A stretch of 64,000 nucleotides of DNA, taken from assembly GCA_026419785.1 (NCBI GenBank), contig JAODTK010003388.1:372001-436000 (forward strand), given 5' to 3'. Each line of letters begins with the position of its first letter. The first letter of the stretch is position 1. The stretch is from Sclerodactyla briareus. Lineage: Eukaryota > Echinodermata > Holothuroidea > Dendrochirotida > Sclerodactylidae. Below are positions 36,214 through 48,829 of this stretch, one piece after another. The notes beneath the pieces are model-generated. The model had not been told where the DNA came from. It worked only from the letters and a program-made list of their open reading frames with translations, and did no database searches. Made by a program: the position numbers and the translations under genes.

Positions 36214-37540
36214 CAGGGGTTTTCAACCTTTTTTGGTTGTCTTCCCAAAAGTGGCATTCGGCATGTATGAAGTCCCCCATTAGTAAATGACCCGTATGGG
36301 TAGAAAAAATTATAAATACATTAGATGGTGGCGTTTGGTGACATTTAAATAACCCTAATTTCAGGCATGCATACCATCGTAATCCGTCTTATATATCGTA
36401 CTGTGATCTTTAATTATGGTAGTCTTCTGGTATACAAAAATAATCATCACGGCAATTGATCGCGGCAAATCCCCTGAGTATCTCAAATGAGTTCAACCTA
36501 TGTGAGTTACTTGATGTCAGCGTCTGGTTGGAAGACCACCCGAATGTGCATATTTTGAATATCCGAGTCACTTCAGGCCTTTTTTTTTCATACACGTCAT
36601 GTGAGATTGCCTCTCACACAGGGGTTGCGATGGAAACTAGCATAGTATTCGATGGCGAGATTGATAGTACCGGAGATTCTTCCTTTTATAACCCACCAAA
36701 ACTCCGACACAGTTGGATTTACCACAAGTTTTGAAGCAGTGTCCCCTCGGTAACGACTACATTCTCCTGGTCGTCGTCGTTTTCTCATCCCAATAGCCCT
36801 GACATTTGCTTCGGAAGTGGTTTTTCTGATGCCTTCAAACTTGCGTACCAGGTCTTGATATCCTGAAACTTCTTCGAAGACCTCATGATGTTCCTGATAC
36901 CGGGATATTTGGAGTAGTCGTCGATGTCCCCAGCATTTTCCAGATATTCAGCCAAGCGATGGAACAGGCTATCGTTATCAGTTGAACCTTTTCTATCATC
37001 AGGTCCAGATATTATCGAGAAATCCTTGCAACTTGTCATGGAATATCATTTTATTTTGGTTCTCGACTCTGGAGATCCCTATTGAGGTATTGATTCGCTC
37101 AAATGTGTCATTTTGTAACACAGATTTGCTTGCCGAACTTTGTCGGATAGGTGATTGGCAAGTTTCCGATTAATCATGAGAAGTGAGTAATTCTTTAACC
37201 TCATTTCTCAGTTCAAAGAGTCTTAGCAACACATTTCCTCCCGCGATGACACGAACGTTGTGTGGTAGAGCAATTGATTGTTCTGAATCCATTTCTTCAC
37301 ATAATTTTTGAAGGAAGTCTGGTATTCAATGCGCCTGCCTTGATGAAATTCCTATTTACACAGCCTGATGCGAGCACTGCTTCGGGTCAAACATGTGTGT
37401 GGGGAAAACCCAATAAAAGTATCCCCATTTGCCATTCATTTTTTTTTTTTTTTTTTGTGGGACTCGGGACAATCTCACGTCCCACCAGAAATTGCAAGAT
37501 GTCCCCCGGTGGGACGCGTCCCCCAGGTTAAAACCCCTTG
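36214..37540. mobile_element. hAT DNA transposon
   Basis: The left end CAGGGGTTTTCAACCTTTTT and the complement of the right end, CAAGGGGTTTTAACCTGGGG, are matching inverted repeats. The flanks CTCTAATT (36206-36213) and CTCTAGTG (37541-37548) are an 8 bp duplication matching at 6 of 8 positions, with the TCTA core that Charlie/Buster-type hAT elements prefer. The 1327 bp element carries a decayed transposase on the minus strand. A T run (37440-37456) lies near the right end. Confidence 0.8.
36430..37330 (-). pseudogene. hAT transposase fragment, ZBED5-like
   Basis: The minus-strand frame at about 37180-37300 reads SEQSIALPHNVRVIAGGNVL and then LRLFELRNEVKELLTSH. This corresponds to the block before the alpha-helical insertion in ZBED5/SCAND3-type hAT transposases, where the W-L-S-R-G-K-V-L segment precedes FELR. 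Downstream, 36785-37039 stays open for 84 codons and reads as the next helical part. The BED zinc finger, most catalytic residues and the C-terminal dimerisation domain are not recognisable. Confidence 0.65.
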
Positions 37541-37549
37541 CTCTAGTGC

Positions 37550-40500
37550 GACTCATTATCAGTCTTTGGAAGGGGGTGACACAAGATGTCTACTCCTGCA
37601 AAATCTAGACAGCCCATTGCGAAGAACTAATTCAAAAGTCTCAGAATATAAATTATTTACAGATTGATTTGTTATTGCCCCATACCTGCTTCAATATTGC
37701 ATGATTTAGCCGCAAAATCGGCGTATCATTGCTCGCCATTGAAAACACGTTGGTTTACTGCAATGTACCTTTGCGCGAACGGTTTTTTTTGTTTTTTTTT
37801 GGTGACATTTCCCAGCATTCCCGCACGTTATTGGCTGCAAATTGATGCACAGTAACATATGGCGATGTTTACGTCTACGTTATTGTCTTTGGTCTGCACT
37901 ATCTGTTGTGGTGGCACTAGGTTAATAAGCTTGAAGATTACTCCACCGAAATAAAACATTCTTCCCTTTATTTGGGGGTTACATCTGCTGCTTGGTGGCC
38001 AGTAATGCGGATATTCCCTTTCGACTTTATCAGAAAAGGGGTTAGTCAAAGTACAAACTCCGAACCTTTCATGGGAATTGGTACACTTTTGGGGCATGTT
38101 TTGAAAATTCATGTACTAAATATGCCCTCGTTGAGTGTCCGTCGGAAAATCGAGTCGAAAGACCATGCTAAATTTCGACCCCTACTATCTCAAAATTACA
38201 TGGATCATGGGTACATCGAAGTGGACATCGTTGGAATGGGTAGACTCTTCCGCTTCACAGCGCATATGCGATTTCAGAACTTCTGGAGGGGCCTGGATGG
38301 CTGAGAACCGACCCGATTTCGTGTGTAAGTCAATTGGGAAATTAATGGGCGTGTGCCACCTTGTGGTTGCGTTGGGGGTTTAACGTACGAAAGCGGCTTA
38401 CTGCCCTGCGTATTGCTGACCGAAAAGGCCGACGAAACAGTCGAAGGTAGTTTGAGTCCCGACATTTTTTCTAAATTTTGAATTTCACCACCAATTCCCT
38501 ATTAATCTAACAATCACTTGCGCGGAACTGCGTGTTTATAAGGTGTGAAAACCGGGATTAAAAGACATGACGCTCGAGGAAAGCAGGCACCTATACGCTG
38601 TACCGTACGTTTTCAATAGTGAACTGACATGTGTAGGCGGGTAAACCGCCCACGTTATATCCCCGATTGGAGCATCAGTGGGAAGAAGTATCTAACACCA
38701 GGCCATAAAAACCACTAGTTTTGGTCAGAAACTGCGATAGCCCATCATCCACCCAATTTTTTGTAATCCGTAAATCTATAGAAGGTAACAAAAACTTCAC
38801 GATAACTTATGCAAACTTGACCCACGATGACCTTGAAATGACCTTCACTCTATCGAGACAAATGTAGCCCCCATCCCCAAGTTCGTTCAATCTTACAAGT
38901 TTGGAAATCGCCTAAATTAATGCAAATTTTGTGACTCCTTGATGGAAAGACTTCCACATTTTTCGAGATCAACTATAGTCCCTACCCACTCAAGTTTTCG
39001 TTCGAATCCGACTACTTGAAAATTTCGCAGTGACGTCTACTTTCGAACTCATCCGAGATTCCACTAAGGAGTAAGTGGTACAGTTTCAGTCAAAATGGAT
39101 GAAGGCTGAAGAGGTATGCGCTAAACGACCTAAAAGTTTCCGGCAGCGGCGGAGCCTTGGACAGCGGCGGCGAAATACACACCCTAAAACCATACCATCC
39201 CGGGCACTTCCAGTGTCGTGGGGATATTAATATGGCCTAACGTTGCGTCAATGACCTAGCCCCAGGGCGGCCCACCAAACAGTCAACGTCTCTTCCTGTA
39301 CACATGAACAGAGGACAACGCCGAGGGTAATTGGTTCTCTGTAGGCCTTTGGGCAGGACTTGAATTTGGGCTAAACTATTCAGCTAGGCCAATTTGATTC
39401 TATAGAGCTTTAGAATCACTTCTTATCAAATTGCTGCACTGCACTGATTGACAGAACTTGGAACAGCACGTTTTCTTGGGGAAAAAATCTAAAGGACAAT
39501 GGGATATTTTCTGTAAGTATGTAAATATAGGCTACACACTGGAAATTGATAAGGCTATACTCTGGTTACCGGTACCTTTATAGAGACATAGCTCACTCTA
39601 AATGTCATTGAATTGTCTCTCGGTCATAATGCCACATTGGCTGATTAACTGGCTAATGACACAAATTTGGTTGATTACAGCAGAGCATCAGCCAGAGGCC
39701 CTCTTTACCTGGACGTCAATAGGGATAGTTCAAGACAAGTGATGAAAAAAAATACATTGTCCAAGCAAGGCTCACCCTCCTGCTGAATCACCTGGCTGCT
39801 GGAAGAGAGAGAGGACCATTGTAAAGAGAGAAATAACCCCAACTGGAAGGACGTATTATAGTTATAGAATTGAGAATGACTGATCTCAGCTTTGTGAATT
39901 GCTACCACTACAACTGACCTTATATGCTGAATAGTATTTCTTATACTTTTGCTTGATTTTTTTTCTTCTTAATATTTCGAACACTCCTCCAGTTTCAGTC
40001 CCTCACATAATTGATTTGTGCCCGGTGACCTCCTGTGAACTAATGACAGTGTGTGTGTGTCGTGAAGTGCAAAGGGGAAGAAGCAACCGCTTCATTCAGT
40101 GGGAAGAAGAACAATTTTTTTTCATAAAATCTGTGAACGTTTTAGAATAAAAACTATTTGCAGCAATCATAACACCAACAGTCGTTGGCACTCACAACAG
40201 GTTATAGAATGAACCAATAGGTGACAAGTCCAATTCTGCTGAAATTAAGGCCCATAGAATGAACTGTTCGGAGTGAATTTGAAACATGTAACCAATATAT
40301 GAGTCAGCCTTGTAAAGAAAGTGGATTACCAGTACAACTGTGAAAAATGTTCAAAGTAGCCTATTCCCGAGTCCCGACTATATTTTTGCGGGGAAGGGGA
40401 AACAATCCATAAGGTAATTATGCTATGTCATAAGTCTTAGTGTGTACATGTACATGTATGCAAACAGCGATTTTCCTTAATGCTGGTAGCTCAGGTGGAT

Positions 40501-41720
40501 GTCAGTTTGACCCTCAGTTATAGTATAGGCCTACATGAATACCGGGATAAAGACTCCAGTCCACCCCATCTGCCATAGAGGCCAACTACTAACATTCTTG
40601 ACTTATTCCCAATTTCAATTTAGGCCATCGGATTTCTCCAACGTTCGTGGTGCTTGCTGTGAAAACTAAAGCCTGCCGCCCTGTGCTGACTAATCTGGGA
40701 AGTTTCGCGCTTTTCAATCTGAAAAATTCAACCTTCCTGTATTTATGGAGAAATCTTAGGTGCCATTAAGAAAAAATTATCCGAAATTATTCCACCCAGT
40801 AGTTGGGGTCATATTGCGAAAATCTTCTAATGATGCAGTTGCTCAAGTTCTATGTCAGCTATCTGAAATGAGGTACCCGATTGTGCAGAAATGGAGCCAA
40901 GACAGCCGTCAGAATCAAATTTCACTTCTTGATTTCCCTAGGTTATGTAGGCCTGAGCCTTCGTCTTATGTTCAAGCCGCCGTGACTATAACTCAATTTT
41001 GCGCTCCTCACATTAATCTCGATTTCCTATACAGCCCGTGAAACAGTTACCGGTCCTAACTTGTTTTCGCCCCGAAGTCTGTTAGTGGATGTTCGTGAAG
41101 GTGTCTAATGGCATAGGCATTAGCTGTATGAACGATCAATCATCCATGCGTCAAGTAGTACCGCTACGTTAGAAAAGGACCTAAGTAAGTTAGATGGATA
41201 TTATCAATCTTTTAGGCCAAATTGCTCCGAAAACTTAATCGACAACGAGAAACGTCGTTCATTAATAATTAGCGGCGAAAAACGATTCTCTAACCGGTCA
41301 ACCACTCGGCTGGAACATTCGCTGCCAAAGCATAAACAGCGCGGAAACTTCACATTTCGATCCGTCTTCACAACTCACTGGTCATTTCCTAGATCATTTA
41401 CTATTCATGTTTGCCTATTCTTGTCGAATAAGATATTCAAAATAGCAATAATAAATTGCAGACTTCTCGACAGAAATGAATGTTTGTTCACATCTCTCAA
41501 TATTATTCATTTTCATTCAGATATTACACAAATATTTGGAGGGAAATATAAAACTTTAGTATGTTAGTTAATCAGGTTCCTCGTAAGAAGCCGAATTAGC
41601 AAACCACGGGACGTGAACAAACTACCTGAAACGTGGTGTGATTGGCGGTTCTTTAGATGGAGAAATGACGTCAAATTGAACGTTTCTCCAGGACGGACGA
41701 AGCTATATAGCTTGCCGGTC
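37550..41720. other. Unassigned, no supported gene
   Basis: Frames at 37972-38304 and 40760-41041 are about 100 codons long without recognisable motifs. CAGCGGCGGAGCCTTGG (39142) and CAGCGGCGGCGAAATAC (39162) resemble hAT termini lying 20 bp apart in the same direction. No partner was found. Confidence 0.45.
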
Positions 41721-41724
41721 ACAC

Positions 41725-41890
41725 ACCGCCTTTAGCCGGCCAATTGACTTAACACTAATGACTCCTTCAGGAGGCGCTGAGTCGTCGAGCAGAAGTTTTC
41801 GTCTGGAAAGTGCCACCATCATTTTCGAGCTGACATTCATATCGTCATGGCAATTCCAATTCACTGTACTTGACCGCTTTGTTTCTTCGC
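41725..41890 (+). repeat. Dispersed repeat G, copy 1
   Basis: TTTAGCCGGCCAATTGACTT begins a segment of about 160 bp that matches 47688-47850 in the same orientation, including CACTAATGACTC, AGCTGACATTCATA and CCAATTCACTGTA. The ends are not inverted repeats and no coding motif is seen. Confidence 0.65.
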
Positions 41891-42079
41891 TAGGCTTGCA
41901 AGGGATCTTTCGGGGATTTCCCCAACGCGCTGCGGCCGGAAAATTCGTTTTTTCCAGGTCCATCAAACAATCTACAAAGTGGTCAAAAATTAGCTCGAAC
42001 CCCCCAAACGTGCATCATTGTACTTTCAACATTGGCCTGTCAATGCAGACCAACGTTGCGACCGGCAAGGATCAATAAA

Positions 42080-43015
42080 TTGGTCTTAAGAATGACATTT
42101 TCATGTCATTTTTAGGGACTATATTTTTGAACACCGACTAATGGTGGCGTATAAACCGCCATTCACCACTGATTATATATTACGAGAGCTGGAAGAGGCA
42201 CACTGGTCGGTTCGTTTGCAACGAAGTCAAAGAGTGCTGAGATTTTCTTACCAAGGACTAGCCTAGCCTTGGACTACCTCAACACCATGTAAACAACATC
42301 AGATCGTCATTGCCTTTGATGCGGTGACACATCTGCAGAATGGGCAATATTTCACCAACAACATACGACAACACGACAGGAAATTCATGCCCTGATAGAT
42401 TCACTTCACTGACAACGCAGCCTAGTCCTACCAGATGAAACAACAGATTATGTTTATTTGTTCTATGTCTGAAATGAAAAGATTATACTGTAGCCGTAGG
42501 CTGTCCCCAGATCTAACAAGGCTACAGTGACATTAACAATATATATAAGCTAGACATCGCACTAGCCCGCGCCGCAGGCCGCAGCGCAAGCGCAGCGGCC
42601 TGACCGTCAGCCAGAAGTCGCAATCCACTCATCCACAGCACCCTGCGCAGCCAATCCGTAGCAAGCCCATAGACGCGAGAAACTAGTTCTTTTCCCAATA
42701 TTCTTTTCATCCGGTCATTCCTCTTTGTCAAGTAATATAGCAAACACGACACGTTCGGAACTTTCAACCAGAACCTGGGGAATTATCATTTGTTTCCCCA
42801 ATTACCAGTTCTCGCATACGCCATGGGCCGGGGCGGCTCAATATGTTTGATCTCGCTCGGCCCTCGGCCATTTCCGGGAAGCTTGATAGTGTTTGCCAAT
42901 TTCCTTCCTGTGTTACTACTCAGTTCACTACATTTAGAAGGACAATAAGTCATAGCAACAGCGGAAAAGAACCATGACGCAGTGCATTTTAGACGTTAGC
43001 TTCAGTATTTATGGA
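42080..43015. other. Unassigned, no supported gene
   Basis: A GC-rich patch at 42565-42605 (GCCCGCGCCGCAGGCCGCAG) gives an alanine-rich frame that is compositional. No RNA gene or transposon end is recognised. Confidence 0.45.
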
Positions 43016-43017
43016 TG

Positions 43018-43349
43018 TTTTTATGGTATACTTGCCAGGCACCGAGTATCGAGCCTATGCGAGGCAACAAGGTACCACCTGGATACTGATGCACCTTATT
43101 ACCACTGCGAATCCTTCACCCCAGGCACACGGCAAAGGCAACTGCGGGGGTTGGGAAATCTCCCACGCAGCCGGCATCTTGTAAATTGCCTACCACTCGC
43201 TTGTCCCTGCTCCCATCCTTTGGCTGCGACTACGAGAAGGCAGCAGGTATTATTTTCAAAGTCATTGTAATGACCACGACCGGGATTCGAACTCCCGGTC
43301 GTCCTCCCGTGTGGAGGGCCGACGCTCTACCAATCAATGCCACACTCGG
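43018..43349 (-). mobile_element. tRNA-derived SINE, copy 1
   Basis: On the minus strand the element begins with a tRNA-like head. This has an A-box-like TGGCATTGATTGGTAGAGC (complement of about 43324-43342) and a B box GGGAGTTCGAATCCC (complement of 43282-43296). About 230 bp of body follow, ending in GGCAAGTATACCATAAAAA. The whole length is similar to 57851-58176, which fixes it as a family. The acceptor stem does not pair, so it is not a functional tRNA gene. No partner LINE could be matched through the 3' end. Confidence 0.8.
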
Positions 43350-43839
43350 ATATAGGTAGAGTTGGACATTTTTCCATACTCAGGCGTATAATGCAGTTTC
43401 CAATTCCCTCCGAATATCCTGCCATCCTAATTCCCACCTTCTGCAATCAGGGTCCATTGAACATCTAATTAGGAAACACAGACCCTCGTCGAAAAATTAA
43501 AGATCGTCCTGGGTGAAAAGCACGAGAAAGAATGAAGAAAGAAAACGAAGGGGAAAAAATTGAAGAAACAAAAAAAGAGAATGTGGAAATGTAGATGGTG
43601 ATGTAGAGGGTATGGCGAGAGCGATTCGTAGCCAACTTTTCCAGTCAGACGAGGGCAGTTTTCCCGCACTGACTACGGCCATGGGGCGAGTTGCACTTGT
43701 GCCGATGTCCACTCCTATACGTCTGTTCTACGTTGCACCAGAATTTGCATGAATCGTCTTGATAATTTAGAATCCTTGTCAACCGAATCACGATGATAAT
43801 TTTCCCAAATGAGCCTCATGTTGCACTAAGAGCATCTAA

Positions 43840-44112
43840 ATGCTACAGCGCCCCGGGGCCCTGGGGAGAGCCCTGCTGGACCGATGCCGAAGGGTGATTC
43901 ACAGCTGTGTGGATCTCTCCGTACTTGATGGACCATGTGAGAAAGTGTCCAGGCGGCGGCTTATAGGAGCTTCGGGGCTCCAGCCTCTGAAAATACTCAA
44001 TGCCTTTGCCACTGGGAGAGTGCCTCTTCTGGTGACCTGGAGAAGCCCTAATTTTTTCATCATTTCCCTGGACGATCATACCGGCCACCGATGGGCGCGC
44101 TCCACTTCATAG
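43840..44112. other. GC-rich open segment, unidentified
   Basis: Both strands are open for 80-90 codons across a GC-rich block. The minus strand just upstream reads DYEVERAHR, which resembles a motif of L1-type ORF1 proteins, but the following residues do not continue the match. The origin is undetermined. Confidence 0.2.
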
Positions 44113-44114
44113 TC

Positions 44115-46330
44115 ACCAGAGACTCTGATAGTCACAAAGTAAGCTGATAGTCACAACGTAAGATCGCCCCGAACGCATTGCCTCAAAAACCGCGCCCTTG
44201 AAAAGGTGTCGTTATATTGACTATATGCTGTCCCTGTACATTCAGCTAATTTCCATCCCTGCGCCCTTCACTTTTATCACTCCAGTTACGCTACTGCCCC
44301 TGCCTGTATCTTGATGAGCTTCATACTTTTTCATAATTTAGAATTCGAAAAAAGGGGAAAAGTGCACCACTGCAATATACCCCGTTACCTTTCCATTGTG
44401 CGACACCATTAGTGGATCACAATGATCAAGAGCAATACATGTCACCCGGCTTCACCACGCTTGATTTACTTTGCAATGCAATTTCCAAATACTACATCAT
44501 AGATCTGATCTGATCACCATCTAATTCCCCGTACAATATCAACACGACGTCTCAAATTGCCCCCAATGCGCCCCGTGTAACGGGTTTTCGATGTAATGGA
44601 CCATAGCCTATATGCTAAATGTCGAAATAATTCATGCAGTCTGCTCGTCAATCTATAGGCATAGTTTTGATTCGCCCAAGTACATTTTTTTTTTTTTATC
44701 TGTAATTACAAATTTATTGTATATATCTGCACAATTCGTGTAATTTTTAACACAACCTTTACACAGGTTATGGTAACTTCTTACACTACACCGGGATGGG
44801 TGTGCTAATTCATACAGTGTTTTTGTGTGAATTATACACAACATCTATTTAAGAGTGTGAAAATCCACCCGCTAGTGATTTGCTAATTACTGCAGTGCCT
44901 GGATGGATTTCATGAAAAGCTATTTACATCACAAGATCAAACAGGTAGGCTGACTGAACTGAACTAATCACGTAAACATGTGTGAACTGTGAAGGTTTTC
45001 CAGTGTTTACAATGTACTTGGCACTCCGATTCGACAGAGCTCAAGCAATTGCCTTCTCTACGCCCTTTACATAGGACTCATGAGAGAGGACCGTGGTTAG
45101 TGGAAATTAAATGTGCCCTTAGTGAAGGATAATATGTTATGTTTAGGCCGTATATTAAGAATCGTAACTTATCTTGTTCTTAGATTCCCCACTTTGAGCC
45201 ATCTTTGTTGCGGGGAGCGGTTAAAGTAAACATCTGTTCTTTAGTCTTTCGTATAACACAAGGTCGCTAAAACAACGTAATCATTGGAAGATCATGAAGA
45301 TAGGCTTATTCATGATCGGAAAATAGGCTTCTTCATGATATTGCGAATTAGAAAATCGTATATCTATCTCTCTCAACCGACTTTAAAGGTCGTATGAACC
45401 CTTTTTGTTGGTTTGTCGGATTTGATGAGTGGAGACAAGAATCATTCAAATTCAATTGCATGCATGCGTTACTAAACAATGGTAACATTGCTAGTAACCC
45501 TCCAAAAGTTTGGACAGCAACGGAAGTGTGGCCTACAATACATTCACAACGCTTTAATTACCTAGTTTGCATCACCACTTTAGCTGGTATGTTATAATGC
45601 AATGCAACGCCTCTGGAAGACCCAATGTGACGCCGTCTAGCCTCAACCGAAACTCCTTTTTGTGGCGCAATAATAAAATTTAGAGACTAATTATCATATG
45701 AATGACTGAGAAAATCGTAGTCCAGAGATCCAAGAGAACACAAGTGGTCATTATTGGAACAATGCGCTTTTAATCTAGAATGTTTGAGACAAAAAATTGC
45801 TTACCTGTTATTGCGGTTCGATGAGGTGACAGGCCTCGACTTCCTTGATGTAATTCTGGGTTACATACTACCAACTATGGGTTGCATCCCTCCAAGAGGC
45901 TTTATACTTCGACCTCTGTGACCTAGGCGACATTGACCCTGATAGAGAAGCAATAGAGGGCGTGCACTATTTACGGCCAACCCCCTGTGAGTATGAACCT
46001 CTACATATTTCAGAGGGGGAAGTGTGATCACAACGTATTTTTACAGTTTGACGTTTCGTCACCTTGGTGCGGGCAGAAAGAAAGATAGAGATCATTCATT
46101 AAATACGGCGAACTCACAGCAAGTATGAACTGGCACGTAATTGTGCATAATTATCGTTCTCACAATGTGACTCTGTGACCTTGAGTGATCTTGGACCTTT
46201 TCGAAAACGGTAGGGACAATACGTTGAGACAGGGTTAGTGGTTTTTTTATTCTGACGAAGGTCCGAGGAATATATGCCAGTCATGACAGTGTGTGGGTGT
46301 GTGTTGTTGTGTGTCTGTATGTAGTGGGTA
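44115..46330. other. Unassigned, no supported gene
   Basis: A T run (44687-44698) begins an AT-rich segment to about 44870 containing GTGTAATTTTTAACACAAC and GTGTGAATTATACACAAC, short partial palindromes that may be MITE remains. No gene is supported. Confidence 0.4.
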
Positions 46331-46940
46331 TGTAACGCTGGCTTGTAAACACAAAAGCTCGACCCCACCTGAATGGGTGAAGCTCATACTTGGATGTGTG
46401 TTCCCCATGATGAGAACATTAAACCTATTGTTTTGGTTAGGTCAGAGGTCATCTGAGGTCACCAGAGGTCAAAGTTGAAAAACATTGTAAAACGATAAGT
46501 CCAGGAATGTGGGTCTGATCAGGTTGAAAATGGTGTGTAGCTTTCCTATGGGAAGACAAGAAACCATATAGTTTTTTGTATAGGTCAAGGGTTGAATTTT
46601 AGTTGAAAAAGGGAAAATTGGTGAAACAGTCAAATTTTGCCAATAAGGCTTGTGAACAATTACTCGACCCCACCTGAATGGAGTGACGTCTATGGTATGT
46701 GGTTCCCCATGATGAGTACATGAACCCTATCATTTTGGCGTCAGGTCAGAGAGTCATGCTGAGTAAATGAAACCCTATTGTTTGAATTCAACAGAGGCCA
46801 AGTCTGATCCTTGAAATGGGAACCTTGATGGCTGGTTGGGAAAAAATGTGAAGTTTTGTCAACGATATGTTTCCCATGATGAGCTCCTACCCCATTGTCC
46901 ATGTGTCTTGGCTATGGGTTGTCAGAAGAAAGAGTCAAGG
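46331..46940 (+). repeat. ~305 bp repeat, two copies plus a partial third
   Basis: CTCGACCCCACCTGAATGG (46359 and 46664) and TTCCCCATGATGAG (46401 and 46703) recur with a spacing of 302-305 bp. A third TTCCCATGATGAG lies at 46870. GTCAGAGGTCATCTGAGGTC-type sequence follows the first copy. The units are about 70-75 percent alike by eye. Confidence 0.6.
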
Positions 46941-47183
46941 AATCACTAAGCCTTTGGCTTTCGTTTTTTTTTTTACTTCAACCTCTGTTGGACTACGTGA
47001 CATGGACATGACCACGGAACACACAAAATCTATCTAGCCAACCTAACAATTCAAGTGTGCGTCGTCGCCCTAATGGTTTTTAGACTTGGACCTCTGAGTG
47101 ATATCAAAACCTTCGCGTTTCAAACATGTGCAATCAGCTATTAACAGTCAGATTGAATGAATGGTTGGGACTGTGCGAAGCAT

Positions 47184-47310
47184 GGGCGTCCATCCTGGGG
47201 GGGGGGGGCAGGGGGACACGCCCCCACTTTTTGAAGTAGGGGAGAAATACAATTACCCTCCCCCCCCACCCCGACACTTTTCGACGTGCGGGGGAAAGAG
47301 TAGCATTCTC
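47184..47310 (+). mobile_element. Transposon-like terminus with poly-G/poly-C arms
   Basis: CATGGGCGTCCATCCTGG followed by a G run, GGACACGCCCCCACTTTTTG and a C run has the same layout as the complement of 9380-9463. This marks a shared family of elements with homopolymer subterminal tracts. A possible opposite end (GGACGCCCATG, about 49610) lacks the C run and is not accepted. Confidence 0.4.
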
Positions 47311-47687
47311 CATGTTTTGCCGATATGCTGCCATTGTTGGCGCGGACATGCACCATTAGAACAGCAAAATGGGGGCCCAAGATCTTTACTACAAGTGCCT
47401 ATATTTCATCGAATGCGATAGAAAAACCGCGGAAAAATTTTGCACGAAGCGCATCGACCTAGGGTGTGGGATTAACTTCACTGTGGGATGCGATCAGTAG
47501 ACAATTTGGGGAATTTGCGGAAAAAGTTCGACCCCATGGTTTTAGGCTACATTGTTACCAATGTATTCAAACTTTGAAATTTAGTAGTCACAATCTCGAC
47601 AAGAAAAGACTAGGCCTATATCGCAAAATAATCTGTTTAACAGGGATCTTGAATCACGGTCAAGGCTGAAATTGCAGGTGAATCCCC

Positions 47688-47850
47688 AAACTTAGCCGGC
47701 CCATTGACTACACGCTAATGACTCTTCAAAGCGCGCTGAGCAAAGAAAAGTTTTTCCAGGAGAGTCCACCCACCACTTGCAAGCTGACTTCATACATGTC
47801 ATGGCACGTCCAATTCACTGTAGGACCTCTACTTTGGTCGTTTTGTGTGT
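47688..47850 (+). repeat. Dispersed repeat G, copy 2
   Basis: This segment matches 41725-41890 in the same orientation, with TTAGCCGGCCCATTGACTAC, GCTAATGACTCTTC, GCTGACTTCATACATGTCAT and CCAATTCACTGTAGGACC. No coding role is seen. Confidence 0.65.
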
Positions 47851-48535
47851 TTTTCGTGTTATTTTTCGTTATGGTCGCCTGTGATGTAATGAACAAAAAA
47901 GGTCTGCGCGCTTCCGCGCTGTTTACTCCTTTTTCCCGCCTTTTTTTTTTTTTCCCGCGGACTGAGTCGCCAAGTATGAAGCAGAATTTCACACCCGTTT
48001 CCCTGTTAACACATGCTGTGTCATTTCAAAGGTTTCAAGAGCTCACATTCATAGCCGACTCAGTCTAGCAAACATAATGATTTTAGATTGCTGGTAATAT
48101 TATTAAATGATTTAGTTACAGCTGACTCCATCTATAACATCATTTCACTTACCTTCACAAACTGAATTAATAAACTATTTACATTTACAAATTGAAGAAT
48201 AAGTTAGAGTATCGCCCCCGAAATAACAATTTGCAATACACCGTATCAGTTAGTGCGCCATTCCGCCGCCCGGACAAATGCCAGAGCCAACATATATTTC
48301 AGTTATGTTTACATTAATCATTTCTTGCTTGCCAATACAGACTGCTTGGATTGAAGTTTGGCCAATCGAATTCCAATTTTGAGAGAAAATTATTTCCTTC
48401 AAATTCACAAAATCACGGTAGCGCCCAGGCCCCTTTCCCCTTAAATCCATTCATTGGGCCGCGTTTCCTGAGCCCTCTCCCTCTCCCCAAAAAAAATCAA
48501 TTTCTTAGTTGCTCACGTCATAATCCATGCAATAT

Positions 48536-48537
48536 AC

Positions 48538-48598
<61 letters not shown>
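48536..48598. repeat. (TAA)n microsatellite
   Basis: About 20 uninterrupted TAA units. A second, imperfect TAA-rich tract lies at about 49315-49425. Confidence 0.95.
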
Positions 48599-48829
48599 TA
48601 ATATATATAATAATACTAAATAATTAATAATGAATATTTTTTTTTTCGAAAATTATTGGTCGACATCATCGTAAAAACATATAGAATACGTGACTAGAAT
48701 ACCACAACGTTATTACCAAAAACAATATGCTTAAAGAAAGCTTTTAAAAGAGGGTCACCAAGGCATGCAGCTTCTCCAAATCTGCGAATTTGGTTTTCTT
48801 CAAAAATGCATTTGCACCTTTAAAGCGAA

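Noticed and set aside
40760-41041. 93-codon coding exon
   Set aside because: It has no family signature, no convincing splice sites, and a length expected by chance several times in 64 kb.
43260-43345. A functional tRNA gene
   Set aside because: A and B boxes are present, but the acceptor arms do not pair and the anticodon stem is poor. The similarity continues over 230 bp to a second copy, so it is a SINE.
43840-44112. L1 ORF1 protein
   Set aside because: Only the short motif VERAHR matches. The next residues in all frames do not continue the similarity.
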